From the NCBI RefSeq assembly GCF_014066305.1, contig NW_023501090.1:248001-312000 (forward strand): a stretch of DNA of 64,000 nucleotides, read 5' to 3'. Shown piece by piece: positions 1-10,159 of this stretch. The translations under genes were made by a program, and so were the position numbers. The notes beneath the pieces were generated by a model. It had not been told where the DNA came from and made no database searches. It was given only the letters and a program-made list of their open reading frames with translations. Numbering within the stretch: the stretch's first letter is position 1; each line of letters starts with the position of its first letter. Source of the DNA: Letharia columbiana. Its lineage: Eukaryota > Ascomycota > Lecanoromycetes > Lecanorales > Parmeliaceae.

Positions 1-220
1 ATATAAATATGTGGACTCAAGCCTCGATTCTCCGTGAGGGTGCTTGAGCTCCAAAGTGGCCGACGCTGGGATCTTGGTTACGCCTACCCCGAATCCTCAT
101 CGATCAACTCACCTCCTCATGAACAGTAGGATTCCGGCTAATCTGGCGAGTATTTTCGACCTCGTCGTACCCTTCGTCTTACGCAGCATGGTCGGAAACC
201 TCGCCTTGAGATGCTGAGAT

Positions 221-1268
221 TTAACCACCATGCTCCATGATGATCGGTCCGTTTATTAGTCTACTCCGAGGACCCTTGAGGGTTAAATTGCGGGACTGAG
301 GTCGAGGCGAAGCTTCACGGGAGTGATTGACAGGATCAGGCGGCAACGGGCGAGAATGTCTTTGGTGCGGACGTGGAAGAACAGGACTTTCGGGAGAACA
401 GTCGACACGCTGGTGATGAGGGATATCGTTGTCATCAAACATCACGTCAGGCTCTTCTGAAACTTTGTCCAGCAACGGCCTCTCATCCATTGATTTTGAT
501 CCTCGTTCCGTCGTTCTGCTCTGTCCATCCTGATCTAGTTGAGCGAGTTGATGATCCTGTTCAAGATGGGCTTTACGTCCTGGTATTGGTAAAGACTTTT
601 GGCGTTCCGGCCCCAACGACGCGTGTGACGTGTTTCTTAGGGCGCTTGGTCGAATTTCAGCCTTCGAGGCTCGTTTCTTTGGAACTGAAGGAGTGGCTAT
701 GAATGTTGCAGGCACATCGCTGTCTTGGACTGTTGCAATCTTTTTCAAGGTCTGTGCAATGACTTCAGCATCACTAAGCTCAATTTGTGAGCCCTTTTCT
801 TTCCTTTACTGTCGACCCTCTTTATACCTGAATACCTCTACTCATCATCCTCACGTGACTCGAGTCTGGGCCACGTTTCCGAAAGCCTTCGCCGTAGCGA
901 AGGCGCCCAACTCCGGTCTCGGTAGCTACCCTTCCTCCAAGTTGGCGGTCGGGAGTGTCTTCGAACGGGCTGCGAGAATACAGGTTCTGGGCGTGGACTT
1001 CCAAGGTCCTTATCAACTCGAACAGGTACGCCGCCGGTTAATACGCGTTCTCGAAGGTAGTCATGAGGAAGACCAGATGCGCCTGCCCGGAGTGCGTGAG
1101 CTGACTTTGGCCGGAATCATCTATAACAGGCTGTTTGCGGCGTATCCTAGAGCCGCTATAAGGGTATTCGGACCCGGAACTTGGTATATCTTGCCCCGCG
1201 CGCGGCCTGGACTTGGAACTTTCCCTCTCCGTGAATATGTATTGCAAAGGCGGCTGGGCCAGAACCAT
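221..1268 (-). CDS. possible multi-exon hypothetical gene, unresolved
   Basis: Two open stretches on the minus strand may be exons of one gene. The upstream one starts at an ATG near 1268 and runs to about 1038. The downstream one (about 790-221) is a 175+ residue stretch rich in Pro, Ser, Arg and acidic residues that ends in a stop at 221. The downstream frame stays open upstream of its first ATG, reading ELSDAEVIAQTLKKI, so it is probably an internal or terminal exon and not a complete gene. I could not find a clean splice pair linking the parts, and I recognise no domain. It could equally be a decayed gene or chance open frames in GC-balanced DNA. It lies downstream of the permease gene on the same strand. 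Confidence 0.25.
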
Positions 1269-1479
1269 TAGTGCCTCAATCCTTCAGTGCCATCATTCTG
1301 AATGGGAGCCTCACGGATTCTCTCACGCGGTTAAATTTGAGCAAGGAGCTTGGCCTTTGACACTGACGGCGATAAAGAAGGATAAAGGTCATGCACCCAA
1401 TAATTTTTCTAATACTAACATCCTTTTAGTGTATACTACTGTCGTCTTCTTGATGACTCACAGCTCCCTCTCAACCCTC

Positions 1480-3671
1480 CTAGACATCCCGCTTCACAAT
1501 CCTTACGGGCGGAATATATACTTTCCTCCCCTTTGCCACATAAAAGACCGTAGCCCAAACAAAGATTCCCCCAAACATGACAATATTCCAATTCATCGTA
1601 TCCGGCTGCACCGGCGTAGCCGTCGGGAAGAAACAAAACACAAAGAAAGCCACTAAGAACACCAGCGCGATGATATTGACTGCCATCCCCGCACGGCCTA
1701 GCGACCAGCGCGCCGATGGCAGCGGTTCGCGGCGCAGACGCTTGGAGAGGATGCAGCCGATGGATAGGATGTAGGAGGCTAAGAGGGCGGAGATGGTGAG
1801 GGAGATGATGGCGTTGAGAGCGACGGCGGAGCCGAGGTTGATTAGGCTGATGACGATGCCGCAGAGGAAGGAAACTATGACTGCGTTTAGGGGGATGGGA
1901 AAGCTCGGGGAGACCTGTGGGGGTTTGGCGAGGAGGGTTAGATATTGGTGCTTTCGACAAGGTATTGCGGGGCTAACTTGAGGGTGTCGAGATGGTGGTG
2001 ATGGTGAAAATAAGAAGAGATTGAATAAAGAAGGAAAAGTGCTTCGAAGCATACGCACCTTTGATAGGAAGGGCGAAAATGGCAAACCTCCATCGCGGGC
2101 AAAGGACCAGATCTGCCGAGATGCTGTGGCAATTTCTGCAATCACAGCACATACTAATGCGATGATTATAATGGCGACCATGATGTTGGTGCCGACGTAG
2201 CTGTTGGTAATGTTGTAGAACAGCTGAATAAAAGGATACTTGGTGGCAGTATTAAGTATGGCCGAGGGATCGGTAATTGTGAAGCAGAGCGTGAAGACAG
2301 CGAGGTACCCAAGGATGACATTGAGGACTACACCCCAGAAAATAGATCTTGGGAGGGTGTCGGAAGCGTCTCTGATTTCTTCGGCTGTTGTTGATTAGCT
2401 GTCTTACTCTCCCACGCAGCCCAGGATGTAGGATCCTACACATATGTACAGCGCAGTCAAAGCCAAGCATAGAGCCCAGAGGAGTGAGTAAGCCAATCAT
2501 CGTTGCAAGACCGACAGTTGACCAGTTTCCACCGTTGTAGAAGTCCAGCAGGGCTGTCCTGCCACTGTTACGCGAAGGTGCCATGACCAGAAGGGGGATG
2601 ACAATGGCAAAGAGGCCAAGAATGTGAATGAACAGTATGACAATTTCCACCATTGGCAATTGCTTGGCCATAGATGTATTGAAAATGATAGCAAATAACA
2701 CCACTGCAATGACGAGTAGTGTGCCATGCCATGGCTGAGGGTTATAGCTGCTGTTGTTCAGAGTAATGAGGCCTTGGATCTGGAAGGGAGTTCGGAGTCA
2801 GTATCTCTTCCACAAGGTACAGAGCTGAGTGGTAGGGTTTCGGCAGAAAGCACCTGCTCTGCTGAATGTCATCCAGTACAGAGAGAGAGGAGTCACGCAC
2901 GATAGTCCCCGCCAGAAAAGAAAGCCCCACCACAGATCCTTGCCACCCTGTTGCAAGAATCCAGCCTGCAGCGCTGTTTAGCAGCAAATAGAGGGACTTT
3001 TACGCGTGCCACGTAGAGGGTATTGTACCTGTGATGTAGCTGATATACTTCTGGCACCAAGCGGGGGAGAATTCTGAGACCCAGTGATACTGGCCTCCCG
3101 CGGTAGGGGACCTAGAAACCAAGGACGTCAACGTGATGTCTCCGTCTGACGAGGAGCACAGTCATACATCGAGGCCATCTCTCCTACACTGAGGTAAATG
3201 AAGATACTCGCAATGACTGTTACCGTATAACCCCAAAATATGCCTGCAGTACCACCATCTGTCAAGCTGAAAAGGACGTTGCTACCCATTCCGCCCATAT
3301 CAGTAAAATGTCACTTGGCGGCGACCGTATGATAAACCACGTACGCGAAGAGAATCTCCCAGGTAGAGATCAGGACGGCTGCGAAGCCCACGGTAGATAG
3401 GAATCGGAAGTTGCGCTGAGGACGGAATCATCAGCTCAAGATCAACAATGCCGCCCGATGCTATTTCAATCTTCAAGGCTACGCTTCTAGCCGTGGCCTT
3501 ACATACTCGTAAGACCTGCTTCCTTCCCAGCACTATCATGTCGTGGCGGTCCGAATCAGTTCCCATATACTTGCCTTCAATCGGACTTCCTTCACTGAGA
3601 TCATGCAACTCCACTTCCGCGCGATCTTTCGTCTCTTCATATGACACAGAAGGACCTTCAAACCCAGCCAT
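1480..3671 (-). CDS. APC-superfamily amino acid/choline/GABA permease (8 exons)
   Basis: This is a plasma-membrane permease of the fungal amino acid/choline/GABA transporter branch of the APC superfamily, importing a small amine or amino acid by proton symport; the substrate cannot be read from sequence. Exons: 3671-3507, 3415-3345, 3281-3168, 3111-3029, 2965-2901, 2779-2440, 2384-2059 and 1914-1480. These introns give one uninterrupted 532-residue frame, the usual family length. Family marks seen: a short acidic cytosolic N-terminus, LTDGGTAGIFWGY in the first membrane segments, SVGEMASMSPTAGGQYHW after it, GWILATGWQG, a central GFDCAVHMSEEIRDAS loop, SRQIWSFARDGGLPFS, and several long hydrophobic helices to the C-terminus (about 12 expected). 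All donors are GT and all acceptors AG. It appears intact. The substrate call is open, since choline, GABA and amino acid permeases share these motifs. Confidence 0.87.
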
Positions 3672-4791
3672 CTTGTTGGATTGGATCGGATGACCACAAA
3701 GCTCGATGACAGTGACTAATGAGCGAGATACTTCGGAAACTGCAAAGAAAGTAGATGCCCCGCATTCTCTTTATCGCTGTCGTTTTGATTAGTTCATCCT
3801 TCGAAGATGCAGTAGTGGCTTACGAACGGCCAATGAGGCGCCCTGCGAATCCTGCGCTATGCAAGATGCCCGCGCGAGTTATTGTGCAGCTTAGATAGTG
3901 CCGAGTACATCCCGCGACCCCGACTTCGGCCTAAGTAGATCGCCCAATCTGATGTTTTTGAGACTAAAATTACGCACAAGACCTGCAAAGGGAATGTACT
4001 GAGCTCCATGACTTGAACATCGTGGCATTATGCAAGGTTGTTTTTCCATCTTTCTATCATAGTTGCAAAGAGAGCCATGCCTTGGTACTAGTACTCATAC
4101 CCAAATCATGAGAATGCCGGGGTCACACGCAGATCTCCGAAATACCTGAACCGGCCGTCTCAGCACCAGCACACGGAGCTATACACAACATGCCACAAAC
4201 AATTCGAGCCTTCCAGACCGACTGCTGTGTTGCGCACTACGACCGCTGAATGGGCAAGTATTGCACAAGGTGTGTCGCTGTGGGGCACAAAACCGAGGAG
4301 CTGGTGCGTTCCCTCTCGCAGTAATTTCTACCTCCATGATACGAAGCTCAAGAATCCTACAGCCCCATATTTGAGGCGTGAAACTAGAGGGAGGTTTGGG
4401 AAGTAGGTGAAGGTCAAGACTCGCATGCACTTCTAACCGCTCAGGCGGTGGTTTTGCGGTGCGAAGACATTCCAGAGTTATTAACAATCAAATAAGAGGT
4501 ATAGAATTGTCATGGTTCAAATTCAACACCCATCTAGCGTGCCTTGGCAAACCGTTTTCGCAGCACTATGGGACTTGAAGGTAGTACACTTCATATAATC
4601 CAATACAACTTCATTACGACAACATTGTTGAGTCTCTGACAGGAATGTAGAGTAGTGAGCGCGGTCCAAAGGTCGTTGGGTATGTATAAAAAATGGCTGA
4701 AGAATTTGGTAGAAGCGTCAGTTGAATCGGCGCGGGGATATAGCGTAGGGAGGGAGTCTGATTTGAAGACTGACACAAACCCCGCTCCTGC
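3672..4791. other. intergenic stretch with no supported gene
   Basis: This lies upstream of the permease start and downstream of the first NACHT-ankyrin pseudogene. It should hold the permease promoter. One minus-strand open frame (4487-4179, about 100 codons) has biased composition and no recognisable motif, so I do not call it. No repeat or RNA gene was seen. Confidence 0.5.
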
Positions 4792-6634
4792 CTAATGCGC
4801 TGCTCCTGCCATGAACATGCGGGCAGCAGCGAAAGCTTCCTCAACGTGGATGGACGCAGCCTCGCCCTTCGGATCGGTCCTCGAACGCAGATATTGCCTT
4901 AGAAGCTCCGCGATGTCTTTGTTGCCGTGGCATAACGTATAGAATAGGCTGGAGCGTCCATAGCGGTCTCTGTGATAGGGATTTGCGCCGGCGTCAAGTA
5001 GATCCTTCGCTACTTCATAATGGCCTCTATAACAAGTGACTTGCAATGCAGTGGAGGCATTGCGGCCTCCTAACGTGTCTAGATCCATGTCCCTATTCGC
5101 GGAGATTAGCGACCCGACCATCGCTCTAGACCGGCATAGTAGAGCGGTTGTGTATCTCGTGCGACCCGGATACCTGCCTGAGGATCAAGAGAAAAGAGGC
5201 ACTGGACCCAGAAGCCGAAGTTACCACCTCGCTCATAATTCGACGTGCTGTAGAGTTTCGAAATCAAAGCTTGGTCATACGGTTCCAGTGAAGCGTCAAG
5301 AGAATGGGCATGAACCCAATGATTAGAAGCGTAACTCAGAAGAGGCCACTGACGGCTGAACGCTTTCCGTTCACGAGAATTGGGGCGTTTCCTTTGCCGA
5401 AGTCCGTGAACATCATGCATGTCAAGCATTTTCGTAAGAGTAGCTTTCTTGCCTCATTTTCTTCAATGCTGAAGAAGGAAGATGGGCCGTGTTTGATCTG
5501 ATCTGACAGCAGGTAGGTACGAACCGACGAATGAGAAGGGGTGAAATCTGACGTCCTGGGATGGTAGGTGATCGAGCCTTGACACCATCTGAAAAGATCG
5601 TGGTTATCCGAAAGATGGTCCGACCGGTCCACTGTCGCATCCGATCCGTAATACACAGTGTGTAGGAGTATTTGTATTTACTTACATGCCATCGGCTCTC
5701 ATGTTTAACGTAACGTCAATCTCTTCTCTCATTTCTGGAGGCAATCGTTGCAGATCCTTTTTCTCTCTAATTTTGGCTTCGATGAAGAGATCGATATCTG
5801 CACTCAATGCTGACATCTCAAGGGCCGTTGCTTTCTGGGGCTCAAGGTCAATCAATGTCGTTATGAGAGGATCTTCCTCAGTTCTTGTGAAAAGCACACG
5901 GATGTCAGACGCAGACTCGGCAAGTCTGAGCAAGGTATCGATCATCGGCTCGATTTTCTTGCACTCGTTGACAGCGTCTATAAGGACAAGTATCTTCAAT
6001 GGGGAGCGCGCAGTTTGGGACGTGAGTCGTTGTTCCAGATCTTGAAGGGTAGGTCCCTCTATTCTCCAAAACCCCACCTCCAACCCTTCCAGCATGTTCG
6101 GACATACAGTTGAGACCTGAGATATGAACGAGCCAACCCTATGGGCGGGATCCTGGGAAGCGGCTTCGTTAAAAGAACAAGAAAAGTAAGTGGCGGCAAT
6201 TTGAAGGTGGTCTCTTCCCATCGAATGGGCAGCTCTAATTGCGCTGGCGCTGGATATGAGGGAAGTCTTCCCAGCACTCGACTTGCCAATGATGTTCAAG
6301 ACGCGTGGTGTCTGGTGAGCTGGCCCTTCAAGCCATACTCGGAACTCTTTGAAGAAACCACTGACCGGTATCTGGGTGTCTCTCTCTACATGTCTCATCT
6401 TGCTTTTGTGTTGGATCGAGATGACCTGAAAACCATGCTGCTCATAATCGAAGCTAAGCTATCAACCAATCTGGCGGTTCCCCTCGTATAGTCGGCTATA
6501 TCATGGACAGTTGCCGAGATCGACGTAGACTGGTGCGTTAAGATGTCAGCATTGGCAGAGACAGTTGCGGCTTGTCGACCTAGAGGGAGGTCATCCGCCT
6601 TCTCGTTCACATGACGTGTTTCGGGATTGACCAT
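4792..6634 (-). pseudogene. NACHT-ankyrin (NLR-like) gene, decayed
   Basis: Fungal STAND/NACHT-ankyrin proteins are NTP-driven signalling proteins, some acting in heterokaryon incompatibility. The best piece (6398-5682) has a Walker A motif, GKSSAGKTS, a Walker B-like ILVLIDAVNEC and a sensor stretch RVLFTRTEED. A GTAAGT donor near 5690 could join ADGM to a following FRW, the junction usual in this family. The text after FRW, however, jumps to the late hydrophobic/helical part (SVRTYLLSDQI), so most of the winged-helix region is missing. The frame shifts by one base near 5340 (QWPLLSYASNHW continues in another frame) and again near 5110, just before ankyrin-type repeats (ALQVTCYRGHYEVAKDLLDAGANP). 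The N-terminal piece (6634 to about 6480) is tentative. Two frameshifts plus a deletion argue for a pseudogene; unannotated tiny introns are the alternative. Confidence 0.7.
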
Positions 6635-6790
6635 CTGCCTTTCAGATGACTATATATACCTTCTAGCACATTGTTTACAGTGAAAAGAGCACAGCCTTTT
6701 AATCGGACCTTATTGTCATGTCTCTCAAAATAATGACCAACCCTCAAATCTTTGATTCATGTCCAGGACTCTCCTCGCAATAGGAGCAAT

Positions 6791-7452
6791 TCAAGTTGCC
6801 AGATATCCCACGGCTCCAGTAAAAGCCCACCCAGCACTCAAAGCGATCAACAACCTCCTCAAGTCGTTACTCCTCCTGATAGCCTCGTTGTACTCGGTCA
6901 TAAAGGGCACTTCAGCTTTAGCCCTCCAGTACCCAGAAATATACAAGGACGCAGAAATCTCAGCTGCTACATTGACCGACGCCAACAATTCTGGGGCGGC
7001 ACTCAGAAAGACAAGTGCGAGGGTGCTAACGAGCGACAAGAGTACCTGCACAAGAGATCAGATGTCCCGCATGAAAGTACAGATTTGCGCATGGTAACGC
7101 AGTATGGCGATAACGTCGAACAAGGAGCATACCACGAGAACACTTCACCCAAGTCGAAAATAACAATGGGAGACTTCCTCAGGCGAGAATGTTGGGGGAG
7201 ACCGATGAATGTACCACTTGCAAAACAATTGACCTCGGATTGATCGTACGAACGTACCGTAGCAGCCCCGCCTGCCTGGGTGAGCCTTATGCGCCACAGC
7301 TCGCGCGCCGCTTTGTTGGAATGCTCTGCGGCCTTTTCGGCGCGATCTTGGTCACTGTGCAGATTCATGATTGCGTGATACGATTTCTGGCCGGCGTAGA
7401 TGGATAGCAATGCTAGCGGGCAGGCGAGCAATGTTGTGAGGAATGAGGCCAT
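6791..7452 (-). CDS. small fungal membrane protein, 149 aa, two exons
   Basis: Exon 1 is 7452-7258 (65 codons) and exon 2 is 7045-6791 (84 codons plus stop). They are separated by a 212-nt intron with a GTACGT donor and a TGCAG acceptor. The splice is in phase and joins QAGGAAT to VLLSLVSTLALVF. The protein has a hydrophobic N-terminal segment (about residues 3-20), a charged amphipathic middle (DQDRAEKAAEHSNKAARELW), then hydrophobic segments at about 66-82 and 131-147. It therefore looks like an integral membrane protein with three segments and a short cytosolic helix. I do not recognise a named family; hypothetical proteins of this layout occur in fungal genomes. It sits between two NACHT-ankyrin pseudogenes but is itself unbroken. 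A reading as unspliced ORFs is less likely because both ORFs overlap in different frames exactly across the intron. Confidence 0.62.
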
Positions 7453-7875
7453 GGTGTTGGGTTTCTTACTGATTTATGGGATACCTTGATGACGCGGGGA
7501 AATGGCGTATGGAGTGAAAGTTGTATGGGATGTTCTCTGACGGAAAAGGTGGAACGATCTCGATGATGACGACGGAAAAGTCCAGTTGTGGGTTACAGTT
7601 CACCATAATCCTAAACCTAATCCAATCACGTGAGATGCGAAATTCTCATTGGCTGATGCGATGACAAAAGCTTGCGCCTTGGCAAATAATAGCCACCTTC
7701 ATTTGTCTTCTCCGTAAGAACAAAAGACTTTCGTACAACGCTTATATTAGAATATAGAGCTATACAACCTTGAGCTGCGAGAAGATATCGAATGATACTA
7801 GAAAGGGAAACGGACCCACGCGAGACTCCTGAGCAATTGCCAGACACTAGCTTCTAATCAAACGAACGCGATCAC
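7453..7875. other. intergenic, no gene seen
   Basis: This is the upstream region of the small membrane-protein gene and lies downstream of the second NACHT-ankyrin relic. No convincing coding frame, repeat or RNA gene was found. The promoter of the 7452 gene should be here. Confidence 0.5.
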
Positions 7876-9713
7876 CTAGATTCTGCATTCCGGCTGATCG
7901 CATTGAAGAAGCCAAGGCTTCCCAACCCGAATAGCTTGCTGTCCGTCCAGCGATATCCCTTTTGTGAATATCGCTACCATGCTCGGCAAGAACACTTGCA
8001 AATTCGTCATACCCGAGACGCACTGCCCGATGGAAATGCGTTCCTCCGTCCTGACTGACCGCATTACATCGGCACCGCTCTCAACAAGTAGTGAAACCAT
8101 GAGAATACTGTTCCACTCCACCGCGTGATGCCGCGCCGTAAATTTAGTTCCAGCCAAGACTGGGACGCGAATTTTAAGAGCTTCGCGAGCCTGGAGAAGG
8201 ACGGACCGAGCGGTGCGGAAGCTACAGTTTCACTATCGGTACGTCTCTGGTAGACTTTATCCTCGCCACGATAAAATCCCATCTATGCAATGAAAGTAGG
8301 CTTCGACTGCGCGTCAGAGAAAAATTGGGCAAAAAGCTCCCCCTGAAGGCCGTGTTGTCTCTCAACTTCAAATATTGACCGACAGTGAGCTAGCCAATAT
8401 TTACCGGCGTAATCAGAGAAGAAGTACGCATCCCACTTTCCGTCGTAAATCTTGCTTGCCACCAACCTTGCGTCCGGCTGGAAGCAGGAAAGACATGTCT
8501 CTGCTGCCTGTGCATGTGTAAAGCTATCCGAGAACATGTCGCCAAGGGTTTCGCCCTTCAAGAATTCTACCAGAGACAGGTGCGCGATACGAACTTGAGT
8601 CCAGCGGTCCATGACAAGGAAATTGCTACACATTCGCAGCACGTATTGACGATGGACAAGCCTGTTCGAGCTACCGTCGGGTTTGAGAGAGACCGCTTCT
8701 GCGGGTTCATGGGCATAGAGGGGTCTTCGAGAGCAGGGCACAAACTTGTTAGCATCTCTTGCGTATTCGCAGTCTTCGAAGGCTACACGAGTGTTCTTTT
8801 TCGTATATCTCCTTGTAGAGGGAGACCAGATCAGGTAAGCCACTTTCGGCATCCAGCTGATCGAGTCGCGTCTCGACGTTTTCAGGAAGGCGAAATGGAT
8901 AACTCCCATCTAGGAAGGTGGCCAGTTGAAGCTCGCCCCATTTAAACCTGGCGGCAAGAACTTATCAGCATCTGAGCTGTAGATCTAGTGGGGAAATTGC
9001 CCACATGCCCTGTGCACGATTACTTATTGTATCGATGATCCTATCTTCGGGCTTTGGCTCTCTGCCTTTCGAAAGTCGTCTTTAACTCTCCTTCAGCTCC
9101 TTCCAGAAGGTATTCATACGTGTCTGAAGAAGTGTCTTGGACTTGTATGTTTATGTTTGAAACATCCACATTGCTTTGGCTAGAGACGAACAAGAGACGA
9201 ACAGTCTTACTCGTCCCGCAGAAGTTGAATGATTTGTTGAAGAGATCGTATATGTGGACAAGGTTGCGAGCATCCGTCCAACGCATCAAGGATGGTTGTC
9301 GTTTGTGACTAAAGATTGATAAGGTCACCAATGATGCTTGCAGACTCCTCCAAAGACAGCATTGCCTCATCTGGTCCTTCACCTCGCCAAATTGCGTAAA
9401 GCTCAGAAACCCTTTCGCAGTCCCTGAGCCATCAGGGTACTAGTACCATGATCCCCCCGTTGTTTTCTTCTGTTTCTGTATAATTTTGATCATCTCCAAG
9501 GGCAGAGCTTCGGAATGGCATGACTTGTTTCCCCGGAGCTCTTGAAATGCTTCGTATATTTACACATTCTGAAGCTGCTCGGCGGCCATACCTCAGTATG
9601 ACACCTGTTTCGCTGGGATGATCTGGTTGGGACTCGAAAGTCCGTCGCGAGAGTGAGCGTCGATGGTCTCTCGAGATCAGACTAAGAGGTAGGATTGGCA
9701 CTATTAGGGGCAT
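7876..9713 (-). pseudogene. second NACHT-ankyrin relic, decayed
   Basis: Pieces follow the usual order of a fungal NACHT-ankyrin protein on the minus strand. There is a region before the Walker B strand (DEAMLSLEESASIIGDL), the Walker B-like strand itself (TTILDALDA), a sensor region (TSKTVRLLFVSSQSNV), then a long winged-helix/linker exon (8909-8283) containing RIAHLSLVEFL and AAETCLSCF. It ends with remnants of ankyrin repeats near 8150-8050 (HHAVEWNSILMVSLLVESGADV). A TAG stop at 9311-9309 interrupts the frame between GDLINL and SQTTTILD, just before Walker B. The Walker B acidic pair normally following ALDE is altered to ALDAR. The N-terminal frame (9713-9432) is not convincing. No Walker A motif is recognisable in what remains. 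I read it as a broken gene, probably a paralogue of the 4792-6634 copy. Confidence 0.6.
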
Positions 9714-9720
9714 GGCGAAC

Positions 9721-10159
9721 TGTACTAGTGTCTTCGCGTCTGCGGTGTTGGACTATGCAAGTAGATTGGGGCTGTGGGCGATCAGCTGCCATTTTTTACC
9801 TTTTGTTGTAAATAATTACACAATATCTGTAGAGGTATTCATCTGACATCCGTATTCTGACCTTTACTCCCGCTACTGTTCCGAGTCCTGACCGTCACCT
9901 CAGGTACTCCCGCTATTCTTAGCTTCCTTTCGCTTTTGACTAGGTGCCGGACCCTTTCTCGAATCTCCATCGACCCACCAGACCTCGCAAAAGCCCCCCA
10001 ACACCCTGGCATATGTGCTCGCTCAACATTTTATTGACTAGGAAGAATAGAAGCAGAAGCGGGTTCCATTCCGCCTTTGCCAAGACCTAGCTCCGAAGAA
10101 CACAAACGCGTCCTCGCAGCTACCTCCATCGTAACATCGTTCGTCACCGCCGAGTCAAA
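9721..10159. other. intergenic, promoter region of the kinetochore-like gene
   Basis: This is the upstream region for the plus-strand gene that starts at 10160/10181, with CT-rich stretches typical of fungal 5' leaders. No coding frame or repeat was seen. Confidence 0.45.
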
